Below are positions 11,130 through 22,364 of a stretch of DNA of 64,000 nt, piece by piece; position 1 is the first letter of the stretch; every line of letters starts with the position of its first letter. Origin of the DNA: Zeugodacus cucurbitae (lineage: Eukaryota; Arthropoda; Insecta; Diptera; Tephritidae). The DNA is taken from assembly GCF_028554725.1 (NCBI RefSeq), contig NC_071667.1, positions 37,653,501-37,717,500 of the forward strand, read 5' to 3'. The notes beneath the pieces were generated by a model that saw only the letters and a program-made list of their open reading frames with translations, searched no databases and was not told the origin of the DNA. A program made the translations under genes and the position numbers.

Positions 11130-11925
11130 TTTTTTATTTTTGGCCTATGGGCGGAACCACTGTGCATTGTGAAAGCAGGTCCGTTTATATCAAATCAATC
11201 CGAGTAATATCTTAGAGATGTACTTTTTGAAAGTTCCGACCATCAGGCCACGCCACTATGAATGTAAAACTTTAAACGCGTTTATCTCAAAACTAAATTT
11301 TTAAGCCAGTGGACACGATATCTCGAAAAGTTATAAAGCGATTTTGTTCAAATTTTCACATCTTTGAACTAACATAATCTAGTTAATGAACGAAGGATTT
11401 TTTTGTATCTTTATTACAACAATTTTTTCGATCCAATATATGGCGAAAATTTTACCTAAAAAGTGTGGTGTTTGGTTAATATTCTGTCAAAAATTCAATA
11501 ATTTATTTTTTCCTTCGTTCATTAACTAGATATATCCATGTACTATCAAAATAGATAAACCAATCTTGAGTTTTGATGTCCACGGCAAAACTTTTTTTGT
11601 CATGGGAAATGAGGTGCCAACGGCTGAGTTTTTGGAATTTGTAAATAAAAATGTCACAGAATATTGTAAATATTGTATTCACAAATAATTGAAAAGAGAA
11701 TGGTGGGGATCAGAAAGTATAATTAAACATTTGATTTATGAACTGAGGATGCATCCGAAAGGATTTCGAAATTTCACAAGGATGCAGGTGTAAACATTCG
11801 AATATTTGCTGTATTTTATAAAATGTTTAATTTTTAAGTAAAATGCAAACTACCGCAACAGCATAACTCATTCGGAAAAATTAATTATAACACTATGTAT
11901 ATAATTTATTTATTTATTTATAGCT
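11130..11925 (+). repeat. Repeat B (also internal to family E)
   Basis: It shares order and sequence with 17935-18650 and, reversed, with 25806-26355 and 26600-27310: TATCTCGAAAAGTTATAAAG, TTCATTAACTAGAT, GATGTCCACGGC, and GGATGCAGGTGT segments. No ORF is conserved. Jockey copy 2 begins directly after it. Confidence 0.6.
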
Positions 11926-13740
11926 CAGATTTAAGCTCTGATCAATCACCAGTGTTACTAACTTTATGTGAAAATCCAGTAATTTCGTCCGGCACGTGTT
12001 CTTTATCTAATAAACGTACTGATTTGTATAAATTTAAGACTATACTGAATAAAGTTTAAGCTAAAGCGCATATCGACATATGCCGACTCAGATTGTGAAG
12101 TTGAATCTTTCACACAACTAATTCAAAATGCTGCGTGGAACAGTACACCGAATATTCGCGTGAATCTAAGTGGGAACAAATTCCCGAAATACTAAAATAG
12201 ATGGTATCCATAAAAAACGCAAACTTCGACGAAGATGGCAGCAAACTAGGGTGGCTGCTCTCAAAACAGAGCTTAATAGATGTACATCGGAACTAAGAAC
12301 AAAAATTAGACAGTTTAAAAACTATTCCTTCAAAACGTATTTGTCCAAACTCATTGTTGATAAAACTACCGATTATTCGCTCTGGAAAGCTGCAAGGAAT
12401 ATTAATAAACAAATAAAACATGTCGCACCAATAAAATTAAACTGAATGGGTCAAAATGAATGCACAAAAAGCTGCAGTATTCGCAAATCATTTGAGAAAC
12501 ACATGTACACCTAACGATGGAGATGAGTTAAACTGTGAAAATAGTTGGTTGGATCCACTCGTCAGCATTTCTCCAGTTACTTGTACAGAAATTAAAAGTT
12601 TTACCAGGAACGCAAGGCTCAAAACAACTCCTGGGTTTGATTTAATAACCTGAGAGATATTACGCAATCTACCAAAGGATTGTATAAAAAAATTGTAAAC
12701 ATTGTAAACAGCACATTATACTTAAGATACGTTCCATCGCTTTGGATAGTATCTGAAGTAATTATGATACCTAAGCCGGGTAACCACTACATGATGTCAC
12801 ATCTTATAGGCCAATATCGCTGCTGCCAGCTCTATCGAAAGTCTTCGAGAATGTTCTCATAAAGAGGCTCAAATCAATAATAGATCGAAAACACCTTATA
12901 CCAGTACATCAGTTCGGCTTTCGTGATCATCATTCAACAATTGACCAGGTACACCGAACCGTTAATTTCGTTGAAAATGCTATGGATAAAAAGAACGTTT
13001 GTTCGGCAGCCTTCTTAGACGTGTCCCAGGCTTTTGATAGAGTTTGGCATTCGGGTCAACTGCTGAAATTGAAATGCATGTTACCCAAACAATATTGCGA
13101 TGGAAGCGGGTGTTCTCCAGCGAAGCGTGTTGGGGCCAATGCTTTACTTGCTTTTTACAAGTGATATCCCACTGACTCAAGTTATGTGACAGCGACATTT
13201 GCGGATGACACAGCCTTGTTAGCAGCAGGAGAGTCAACCTCAATATCTACCCTTTGAGTGCAAACAGCAGTCAATGCAATTACTAAATCGGCTTCCAAGT
13301 GGCGCATTACATTGAACGATTCAAAATCAATGCACGTAGACTTTACTTAAAAAAAAACATCATACCATCTCATTTATATAAATGGTACTCCTACAAAATA
13401 AGGTACTAAGAAGTATAGTTAATGCTCCTTGGTATGTTAGATCTGCTGACCTTCACCGTGATCTTGATGTGAATTCAGTAGTAAACGAAATAACCAAACT
13501 TGCAAAGACTCACGAAATGAGGCTTATATAGCATGTAAATGAAGAGGCATCCATACTCATCGGTATTGTTGAACGAGAAAACCGACTGAAACGTAGGAAG
13601 TCTCAGACTTAGCAAGGCAACTGTAGCAGGCAGCAAATGAATTTCTCTAACATTTAGCTTTTAATTATTATTTTTAAGTTATTAGAATTGAATTGTTGTT
13701 AGTATTTAATCATTGTATACTAGGTACAATTATAATAAAA
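11926..13740 (+). mobile_element. Jockey-type LINE, copy 2 (5'-truncated)
   Basis: It begins inside the endonuclease domain (SDLSSDQSPVLLTLCE, normally SDHSPV, so the catalytic His has become Gln), followed by a linker at 12170-12445, then RT fragments at 12680-13240 with FLDVSQAFDRVWHSG, an AGVLQRSVLGPMLYLLFTSD segment (normally PQGSVLGP), and FADDTALLA. Frameshifts and stops break it throughout. It lacks the SYLKDRYF segment that copy 1 keeps, while copy 1 lacks the SVLGP segment kept here, so the two copies decayed independently. The 3' end AGGTACAATTATAATAAAAA matches copy 1. Confidence 0.85.
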
Positions 13741-13764
13741 AAATATATATATATATTTAAAATA

Positions 13765-13890
13765 CAGTGGAACTTCCATAACTTGAACTTCTACAACTCG
13801 AAGATCCCCATAACTCGAGCTTTTGCATTGGCAATAGCGTTTCAAAATAAAATTTCGAAGTTTCGAAGTATATTTAAATTATGCTAATTG
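13765..13890 (+). mobile_element. Tigger/pogo-like terminal fragment
   Basis: TA at 13763-13764 is followed by CAGTGGAACTTCCATAACTT and further AACTTC/AACTCGA repeats, the same terminus as the fragment ending at 6247. No opposite end is seen nearby. Confidence 0.45.
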
Positions 13891-13904
13891 TTATAATTTT
13901 ATAA

Positions 13905-14285
13905 GAAGCCCCTTCTTGGATCAATTAAAAACACTATTTTGCGCGTCAATATCTATTTTAAATTAAATACAATGAAAGCAGAAATAAAATTAATGGTTTT
14001 GTCTTTGAAAATCAACGGTACAGCGATAAGCAACGAAACGAGTTTTTCAGTCTTGTCTAGTTTTGCTCGTCTTGTTTCATTCGGTGTGGTGTGGGTTGCT
14101 CTATAGTTCAGCATGTATTGTTCGACAACAAAAACGGTTTGAGACAAATTTGTCGCATTTGGTGTGCGTTGGCTGTATGAACATACAGAAGAAGTTCGAC
14201 AACATCTCTTCGAACAAGTCAAGCACCGAAAGTGCCTTTTGATTTCGTCTTGTTCGGTGTGGGTTGGCCAATATGAAGCTATGGG
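13905..14285 (+). repeat. Family E element, right portion, copy 1
   Basis: It matches, in opposite orientation, 25127-25400 plus 26551-26640: AATATCTATTTTAAATTAAA, GATAAGCAACGAAACGAG, TTGTTCGACAACAAAAACGG, AACATCTCTTCGAACAAGTC, ending GGTGTGGGTTGGCC. The matching piece in the 25-kb region is split by a pogo-like insertion, and here the same junction is uninterrupted. The ORFs seen here are not conserved in the other copies. Confidence 0.6.
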
Positions 14286-14344
14286 CTGCTGTAGAAAGAC
14301 GTTTTTAACTAATCCGGTGTGGGTTGACCCTTACGTACCCCATT

Positions 14345-14935
14345 ATACACCATAAAAATTGTCAAAACCGGATAATAACCACGCCCACCTCCCATACAAA
14401 GGTTGAAAACAACTAAAGCTAACAACAAAAAACTAACAGATGGAAAATGGGCGAAATCGGTTCACAACCACGACTACTTTTATATAACTCGATTTGGAAT
14501 TCCATCTGATTCCTTCACATTATAATGTATACATAAGGAACCGATGAAGATAGCGGATAAAACTTTACACAAATACTGGATATCATATGTGGCTCCACTT
14601 GTGGGAAAATTGTTGAAATCGGACTATAACCCGGATATCGAACATGAAGAACTCAGTGCGTAAGTGTAACTTTTCATCGAAAATATCGGTAAATCTCTCA
14701 GATATTTTAATTTAATTCATAAGAATTTTTTTTCTTCTAATAGTATGGATCTGTTCCTTAAATTATTAAAATCGGGTCATAACTTCTCCTGGGGAAAATG
14801 AGTGAAATCGGTTCAGGAATTACCTCAGCCATTATATATCATACATATATGATGATTTTCGATATTTTAGTTGACTTTATGCCGAAAAAAATGGTTAAAT
14901 TAATAAAAGTCAATAAATTGCGAGAGTATAAAGCT
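14345..14935 (-). repeat. Family F repeat, copy 5 (reverse)
   Basis: On the minus strand it starts TATACTCTCGCAATTTATTG (at about 14930), includes the CATAAAGTCAA and GGTTCCTTATGTATAC segments, and continues to GGAGGTGGGCGTGGTTATTA near 14370. It ends exactly where RTE-like sequence begins. Confidence 0.65.
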
Positions 14936-15839
14936 CCGTCATGATTGGGAAGGACTTCTCCGAGCCGTTCGATACCATACGAGGTTTCAGACAAGGTTCT
15001 TTAACTTGAGGTTGGAAAAATAATACGAGCTGCATAGCTAAATAGAGAAGGTACAATCTTCTACAAGAGTGTACAGCTCCTGGCGTACGCCGATGATATT
15101 GATATCATCGGAAGCAACAACCGCGCCGTTTGTTCTGCTTTTTCCCGCATGGATAAGGAGGCGAAGCGAATGGGTCTGGAGGTGAATGAGGACAAGACGA
15201 AATATCTCTTGTCATCGTCACTGTTGACAGTCATAACTTCGAAGTTGTAGATAATTTCGTATACCTGGGTACCAGTATCAACAACACGAACAATGTCAGC
15301 CTCGAAATCCACCGCAGAATCACTCTTGCCAACAGGTGCTACTTTGGACTGAGTGGGCAATTGAACAGTAAAGTCCTCTCTCGACGAACCAAAATCAAAC
15401 TCTACAAGTCGCTTATCATTCCCGTCCTGCTTTATGGTGCAGAAGCTTGGACGATGTCAGCATCAGATGAGACGACACTAGGAGTTTTCGAGAGGAAAAT
15501 TTTTCGCAAGATTTATGGTCCTCAGAACATTTGCAACGGCGAATACCGCAGACGATGGAACGATGAGCTGTACGAGTTATACGACGACATTGACATAGTT
15601 CAGCGAATAAAAAGACAGCGGCTATGCTGGCTAGGTCATGTTGTCCGAATGGACGAAAACACTCCAGCCCTGAAAGTGTTCGATGCAGTACCCGCCGGAG
15701 GAAGCCGAGGATGGGGAAGGCCCCCACTCCGTTGGAGGGACCAGGTGGAGAGACCAGGAGAGAGAGAAGAGTGGCGCGCTCTCATCGATTCGGCTATAAC
15801 CGGCTAAACGGTTGGACGCCAATAACATACATACATACA
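14936..15839 (+). mobile_element. RTE-like LINE, copy 1 (3' end)
   Basis: Frames contain RGFRQG then LAYADDIDIIGSNNRAV (YADD active site, about 15077-15125). The ORF at 15361-15807 gives the C-terminal region with IKLYKSLIIPVLLYGAEAWT, FERKIFRKIYGP and CWLGHVVRMD. These motifs are typical of RTE-type endonuclease/RT LINEs common in insects. About 100 bp after RGFRQG is deleted and a frameshift precedes 15361. It ends in ACATACATACATACATT, the short microsatellite tail expected for RTE elements. Five other partial copies are in the window. Confidence 0.8.
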
Positions 15840-15992
15840 TTTATATTATAGATGATGCAACCATAAATGAGTTTGGCTGGTATTGTCACTGGCGAAACGA
15901 ATATAATTGGCGTGTCAAACGCTTTGGCGAAAATTCAACTTGTTCGTATTGCGAACACATTCACCTAACTTTGTAGCCATACCAAAATAATA

Positions 15993-16778
15993 TTGGTCTA
16001 CAACTTTGCTTTTTGTAAATTTAAGGCTTTATTGTATAAGAACGGTTACACAAATGTTATTCAAAATATTGGCCGTAGCTAGCTAATACTTTTGACTATC
16101 TTTCTGGCAGCATGCGTATTCCGTGTGCCATCGATCGGAACAAGTGGTAATCAGATGGAGCAACGTCTGGAGAATACGGCAGGTGGGGTAAGAACTCCCA
16201 TTTCAGCGTCTCCAAATATTTTTTGACCACCTTTGCGACGTGAGGCCGATCATTGTCATACTGGAGAATGACTTTATCGTGTCTTTCCTCGTACTGTGGC
16301 CGTTTTTCTTTTAGTGCTCGGCTCAAACGCATCAATTGCGTTCGGTATCGATCTCCTGTGATGGTCTTGGTCGAGTAATGCTTCCAATTCAGCATCTTCG
16401 AAAATCTTCTCCCTTCCACCACCATGCCGGTCTTCGACTTCATAATCACCATTCTTAAAACGTTCAAACCATTCGCGACATGTCCTTTCACCTAGGACAG
16501 CCGCACCGTACGTATCCGAAAGCATTCGATGAGCCTCAGCTGCACTTTTCTTGGAATTAAAAAAGAAAAGCAAAATTTCCGCAAATGTCGAGAATTCGGC
16601 TCAAAAAGTGACATTTTCAGTTGAGAATAAGTTTGGGATGCAAACAGATCTCTACAAATAATTTGTTGGGTTAATGTTGACACAAATGTCCAAGATCGAT
16701 ATAAAACGATTTAATCGACCAGTGCTTGACCCAAGAGACATCTATTGGAAAACGGCGGAAGCAAAGTTGTAGACCTAA
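15993..16778 (-). mobile_element. mariner transposon, internally deleted
   Basis: Terminal inverted repeats are TTGGTCTACAACTTTGCTT at 15993 and its near-complement ending at 16778 (TTAGGTCTACAACTTTGCTT on the minus strand), flanked by TA at 15991-15992 and 16779-16780. At 786 bp it is well short of the roughly 1.3 kb of intact mariners. The two ends, target duplication and coding strand are consistent with one insertion that later suffered internal deletions. Confidence 0.92.
16096..16573 (-). pseudogene. mariner transposase, broken
   Basis: The N-terminal frame (16573 down to about 16385) has the DNA-binding region: KKSAAEAHRMLSDTYG, then CREWFERFKNGDYEVEDRHG. The second frame (from about 16375 down to 16096) has ITGDRYRTQLMRLSRALKEK, then LQYDNDRPHVA (second catalytic Asp) and YSPDVAPSDYHLF (third catalytic Asp of the D,D34D triad). 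The block that should carry the first catalytic Asp is deleted near 16380, with a frame change. A second deletion joins RSMAHG to MLPER near the C-terminus. The protein cannot be active. Confidence 0.9.
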
Positions 16779-16834
16779 TAATACAAAATAAGTGCCACTG
16801 TTGAAAATGTGAGTCTTTTGGGGCAGTATAGCAG

Positions 16835-16920
16835 GGAAGGCACTTAAATTAATTCCGCTTAAGTGCCTTGAGTTACTTTTATTTTTTTGTTTTCCTGTTG
16901 ACAATGTACAGTGGTTCGGC
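16835..16920 (+). mobile_element. pogo-like MITE fragment, copy 2
   Basis: It contains GGCACTTAAATTAATT, CCGCTTAAGTGCCTTGAG and the following TTACTTTTATTTTT of the CTTAAGTGCC family. Neither terminus is intact. Confidence 0.45.
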
Positions 16921-16924
16921 TTGT

Positions 16925-17245
16925 ATGAAGGCGCGGTCATAAATACTTCCCGTTAAGATATCGCTATGAAATGTTCACCAAAAATCTAGAAAAATATTTT
17001 AAATATATATTTAAAAAATTGGCTCCATCGGACTACAAGGTCCTATAGCTCCCCTAGAACAGTAATTGCAATTGTATCGCAATGATGCGCAAAAATACTT
17101 CTCATGGTCATAGTTGGAGCGTCAAAACATTCAGTAAGGCTTTGTAAAAAAATTTAAGAAAGTGATAATCAAGCTGAACATGATTTGTCGTTATAGTTTC
17201 CCCATCCAACCCCCACATTCAACCCATAAGAATAATATCACATAA
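16925..17245 (+). repeat. Dispersed repeat G, copy 2
   Basis: It is collinear with 9925-10255. Differences are scattered substitutions and short indels. Confidence 0.6.
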
Positions 17246-17699
17246 AAAAATTATGTAGGTATTTAATGCAGTACATTTTTTCTCATTTTTTTCCACTTTT
17301 GCCATTCATTAGAACAAAAACTTATAATATCTCCTCAAGTAAACCGTACACAGATTGAAATAACAGATTGAAATAAATTTATCATTCTTTCCAAGCTTTT
17401 TTAACCGAATTATAATGAGTTTGAACTTAAAAATAGTTAATTCAAAGGCCATTATTATTTTGACGATTGCAAATACATCCGCACCTAACCTTAACACCTT
17501 TATTACCTTAAGACTCTGCTAAATACTATATAAAATATAATTAAAGGGAGATCGTGGGGGAACACAATTAAAACTTTACTTTACAATAAAAAGGTGATAT
17601 AAAACACTAATTTCACAAAAAATACAAATCACGTTAGTCTTAATTAATTTCACAAGATAAAGTAAATACCTTTAGCTTCAAAATCCATTAAAAATAATC
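17246..17699. other. No recognisable feature
   Basis: AT-rich DNA without conserved repeat ends or supported ORFs. Confidence 0.4.
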
Positions 17700-18806
17700 T
17701 TGATTCGTTAACCTGAACAATTCGGCAACATAATGCGACATGGCAACCAATTTTGCCTTTTTGTCTCGCTTAGTGTGGTGGAAATAAAACAAAATGTAGA
17801 TATACAAAAATTCAATATGTGAGACATTAAATTTTTAAGCTAAATACAAAGAAAGCATAACACTACGTTTTTAATTAATTTATTTAAATTTATTTAAATG
17901 ATGATTCTTTTTATAATTATATATGGGACTTCCTGCCACAATTAAAGGGTTAGGTGGGTTTCAAAATTTAGAAAAAAATATATTTTATCTTATTAAATAG
18001 TGCAATATGTTTAGAATTTTATCCAAAAATATCAATCAACAAAGCAATCCGAATAATATTCTAAGAGAAATACCCTTTGGATGTTCCGATTATCAGGCTA
18101 CGTTAGTATGAATGTATAACTTTAAACGTGTTTATCTCAAAACTCAATTTTTTAAGTCGGTGAACACGGCATCTCGAAAAGTTATAAAGCGATTCTGTTC
18201 AAATTTTGCACAAAAAAATGTGCTCAAAAATTCAAAATTCAATAATTTATTTATTCCTTCGTTCATTAACTAGATTTATCCATGTACTATCGAAATATTT
18301 TTAGTTTATTGTTTCTTGATGAACCAATCATGAGTTATGATGTCCACGGCAAGACCTTTTTTGTAATGAGAAATGAGATGCCACCGGCTGATTTTTTGAA
18401 TTTGTAAATAAAAATGTTACAGAATATTCAATAATTAAAAATATAATTAAATATTTGATTTATGAACTGAGGATGCATATTTCGAAATTTCGCAAGGATG
18501 CAGGTGTCAACATTCGAATATTTGCTGTATTTAATAAAACAATTAATTTTTAAGTAAAATACAAACTACCGCAAAGCATAACTTCTGCGGAAGGATTAAT
18601 TATAACACTATGTATGTATATATTTATTAATTAATTTATCTAAAATTTATTTAAATTATGATTTTGTATCAATTAAAAATATTATATTTCGCTTCAATAA
18701 CTATTTTAAATTATGTATATGCAATACATGATTTTGTCTTTGAAAAACAACAACAGCTATAGCCAGCTTGTATTGTTCGACAACAAAAACGGTTTGAGAC
18801 AAATTT
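17700..18806 (+). repeat. Family E element, copy 2
   Basis: It starts with an AATGCGACATGGCAACCAATT block that is the reverse complement of 27560-27610, contains repeat B (17935-18650) with TTAA-like GGGTTAGGTGGGTTT at 17945, and ends with the TTGTTCGACAACAAAAACGG block shared with the other E copies. It is cut at 18806 by an RTE-like insertion. Segments around AACACTA(C/T)GT occur on both sides of repeat B, so the family has an internal direct duplication. Confidence 0.55.
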
Positions 18807-19312
18807 GTTGTTGTCATCGTCCACGCTTCGGCGCCATACATCAGGACGGGAATAATGAGCGACTTGTAGAGTTTGATTTTTGTTCGTCGAGAGAGGACTT
18901 TACTTTGCAATTGCCTACTCAGTCCAAAGTAACACCCGTTGGCAAGAGTGATTCTGCGTTGGATTTCAAGGCTGACATTGTTGGTGTTGTTAACGCTGGT
19001 TCCCAAGAAGACGAAACTATCTACTACTTCAAAGGGATGACTGTCAACAGTGACGTGGGAGCCAAGACGCGAATGCGCTGACTGTTTGTTTGATGACAGG
19101 AGATATTTCGTCTTGTCCTCACTCACCACCAGACCCATATGCTTCGCTTCTTTATCTAGTCTGGAAAAAGCAGAACAAACGGCGCGGTTGTTGCTTCTGG
19201 TGATATCAATACCATATATATATATATATCGGCATACGCCAGCAGCTGTACACTCTTGTAGAAGAATGTACCTTCTCTTTTTAGCTCTGCAGCTCGTATT
19301 ATTTTTTCCAGT
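18807..19312 (-). mobile_element. RTE-like LINE, copy 2 (reverse)
   Basis: On the minus strand it encodes the YADD-adjacent region, EDKTKYLLSSNKQ, FLGTSVNNTNNVS, then VLSRRTKIKLYKSLIIPVLM and YGAEAWT (ORF 18701-19138). It is collinear with 15050-15460. Both ends are truncated: it stops in AEAWT at 18807. The YADD motif region contains an expanded TA run (about 19215-19228), which disrupts it. Confidence 0.8.
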
Positions 19313-19839
19313 AATAAATTGAAGGCTATAGTATAAAACGCTATATATAAAATTTTTATTTACGAATATTTCATTTGTGTTTTAATTTATAATTGAATTA
19401 TTGTTTATTATTGGTTTTACAAGTATATTTTGATATTTTGTTTCTTCTATTTTGGTATTTTAACAATGTATAAAAACATAGTTTTATTGTGTAGAACTGA
19501 AACATCCGAAAACTCCATGATTTCTTCAATCGAAAGGCTTTTCTAGTTTCTCTTTTTTTTAAACGTTCTATATTTAAATTAACTCGTCTTCATTTAATAA
19601 AATTGCGTTTATAATATTTAACCGTGCCCATTGAGATGCGTAATTAATATTAACTATTTACCTGTAGTGCCATTCATATTTCATAGTAATAATCTGTAAA
19701 AATAAATTTAAGGCTTTTATGGATAGTTTTTCCCGATTCTGTTAAAATATAGGTGTTTTTGTTTTCCTTGACTACTTCCTTTCCTATCCTGGTTGATAAT
19801 TAATTACTTTCTTTCGATTTTTGTTATGGCTTAATAAGT
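19313..19839. other. Unassigned; possible Gypsy 3' flank or LTR
   Basis: AT-rich sequence downstream (in element sense) of the reverse Gypsy integrase. An LTR would be expected here, but I cannot identify TG...CA ends or a second copy to compare. Confidence 0.3.
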
Positions 19840-20340
19840 CTGTGACTCTTTTTCCCTTAATATGTCGATGTTATCCTGTCGAGTCTTTTCACATTGATCT
19901 GTTGTTACTTTCTTACCGTAAAATACCTCTAATGGTCGTTTCTTCGTAACTGAATGAAATTGTAATTGTATTATTTTTTAAGACATCTCATTATTTCTGA
20001 TAATGTCGAATGAAATCGTTCTATTTGTCCGTTAACGGTGCTTTTGTATGGTGGAGCATTATAAATTTCTAATCCTAGTTCGTCTAACATGAATTTAATG
20101 GGTTGTGAATTTAAAGATTTTTCATTGTCCAAAACAATATGCTTAGGACTCCGAAGTAAAATACAATGTCGCGTAAAGAGCTTCTAATATTTTCTATTGC
20201 TTTCGATTCAATGATTCGAGCTTGAGCTAGTTTGGAAAATGTATCTATTGCCGTTAGTACAAGACGTCGTTCTGTTGAGTAGATGTCAATATGCAGTATA
20301 TGACCGGGGTATTCTGGAATTAGAGTTATAATGTTAGGTA
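19840..20340 (-). pseudogene. Gypsy integrase core remnant
   Basis: On the minus strand: PGHILHIDIYSTERRLVLTA, with the first catalytic Asp in HIDIY and then IDTFSKLAQ (from about 20312), then, after a frameshift, KHIVLDNEKSLNS (second catalytic Asp, about 20140), then STVNGQIERFHSTLSEIM (catalytic Glu, about 20020). This is the DDE integrase of a Gypsy-type LTR retrotransposon of the 17.6/297 kind. At least one frameshift lies near 20150. Reverse transcriptase, protease and RNase H are absent between gag and this segment. Confidence 0.82.
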
Positions 20341-20344
20341 AAAA

Positions 20345-21903
20345 ACCATGATTAAAATTTTCAGCGTTGGGCTGTGTGGAAATGATGGAATGAATTTGTT
20401 CAGTTGTTATTTTTGAGATTGTATCATCTACAACGTTCTCTTTTCCCGATTTATCAAGTACTTCTTGATCGTAATCTTTTAGGAAATTTATTGAGCAATC
20501 ATCGTAGAATTCGTAAGTGTTGTTGTCGATTTCGTCTACTAGGTCTATGTACTCGTTCAAATTTTCGTATTCTGTCGTTGTAGCGTACGTTTCAGCGGAT
20601 TGTATTTCTTCTTCTTTATTAGAAGTTTGTATGTTAAAGTTCCTCTGTCGTTTGTATACTTCTGATATTTGATCTGATGGTCTTTTGCCAACTTCAAAGC
20701 GAGGTCGGTTTGACCATTTTCGTTTGCATACTGGGGTCCACGTCCATAGGTTCTGGACGAGGCAATGGTTTTTGTGCTGTAGGTCTAGGTGGGACCTGGA
20801 ATTGTCTATTTCAGAATGATTGTCGAGGTGCGGCAGTAGGTTGGAAATTGTTAAAGTTCTGTCTTGGTTGTGCGATTGGTGGTTGTAGTCCATATTGTTG
20901 GTATTGGTAAAGTCTTGGTGGGACTGTAGGTTGTTGTCCATATTGTTGGTATTGGTAAAATCTTGGTGGGACTGGAGGTTGCTGTTCATATTGCTGGTAT
21001 TGGTAGGGACTTGATGGGACTGATTGTTGTCTATTTATAAGTTGAATGTTGCGTGCAGCAGGTATAGGTTTGGAATTCTGATTCCTGAAATTGCTTGTTT
21101 GTCCTTTGTTTGCAGCATGGTTTGCACGAAAAGTGTGGTTCTCTAATTTCAAACACAGATGTAGTGCTGAAGGTAAATCTACCGGTTCTTTAATTCCTAA
21201 TAGGCGCGGTAAGTCACCTCGCAACCCTCGTACAAAAGTATCTAGAGCTTTTTCTCTGTACATTTTCGTCATTAGTTGTTCTGCTTCTCTACCTAATCCC
21301 ATACAATCAATTGTATTCAAAATTAGGGATACGTGCTTATAGACTGTCTGATGGAATTCTTCTACTGATTGATTATAGGCTTGGACTAACATAGTCATTT
21401 GGTATTTTAAAGTATTTATGTCACGTTTGTCCGCATAATGTAATGTTAGGCATTTGGAAATGGCTAACCAATTAAGTGGGGTATTATAAGATTCTAATGC
21501 CATATCGGCATGTCCTATTATTTTATTTCGTATGGTATGCAAGATACCATAGTATTTTACCTTGATAAGCACTATATGCTTCTAGGATACGATCTACACC
21601 CTTTTTCCATGAACTGAATTCGGATGGGTCACCTGAAAACTCACGTATTGTTTTTACTATTTCTGGTATCCTATCTAAGTCACCTAAATTCCTGACATGT
21701 TCTGGAGCGATTACCTGATCGGCTACATTAGCGAATTCTTCCGGTGAATTCTGTTACCTTAATAATCCTGTCAATTGCTGTGCTATAATTTCTCTAATCG
21801 TAGCTGCAAGTGCAGCTCGGTCAACGTTTTCGACCATAATTCTGTTTTGTGTTGTGGATGCGCTAAGTCTTGAAGGCCTGATTAAATTGTTTGGGTTTGT
21901 CAT
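20345..21903 (-). pseudogene. Gypsy gag remnant
   Basis: The reading starts MTNPNNLIRPSRLS at 21903 and continues through GDPSEFSSWKKGVDRILEAY and, after a frameshift near 21560, WLAISKCLTLHYADKRDI, VYKHVSLILNTIDCM and FVRGLRGDLPRLLGI, the capsid-like pattern of Gypsy gag proteins. The C-terminal part has three to four repeats of about 54-60 bp encoding QYQQYGQQPPVPPR-type units (20880-21030). A further frameshift lies near 20850-20980. No zinc knuckle is seen. The acidic C-terminal tail runs straight into integrase sequence, which shows a large internal deletion. Confidence 0.8.
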
Positions 21904-22149
21904 AAAATAATCACGCAATTATTAATTTAATTACGTTTCAGAGAACGAATAAATTGTTTAAAAATATTTCGGAAATAATGCCGTAATTTTTGTTGAAATC
22001 ATGCAATTTTGAAGTTTAATTATAACCACTGTCTGGCTGTTTACAAATATTATGTTGAAATATAAAGAGGCAGCATTTACATCGCCCTTAGTGTTTATAT
22101 GTTGAACCTGTGTAAATTTTTTCTTGATTATTGAAAAATGAAAAGTAAG
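21904..22149. other. Gypsy leader remnant, otherwise unassigned
   Basis: AT-rich sequence upstream of the reverse gag start. I cannot identify a primer-binding site or LTR end. Confidence 0.3.
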
Positions 22150-22364
22150 GAAAATTATTAAATATAGTACATGAGAGCTGGATTAATTCCTGAACCGATA
22201 TCACTCAAGGTGTTAAGAAAACGGTGTGTACCCAATTTCAAAGAAATCGGTTCATAGTTATTGAGATATGGTTTTTGAACGAAAAGTGGGCGACGCCACG
22301 CCTATTTTTCATGTTTTATAAAAACCTTAGTGCAGCTCTCTTTCAATTCTTCTGTAACATTAAT

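Noticed and set aside
13953..14355. ORFs on both strands in family E
   Set aside because: Not open in the matching segments at 25.1-25.4 kb, so unlikely to be coding.
18713..19081. Plus-strand 122-codon ORF
   Set aside because: It is the antisense shadow of an RTE-like coding region on the minus strand.
20677..20910. Plus-strand Cys/Gly-rich ORF
   Set aside because: Antisense of the Gypsy gag C-terminal repeats.
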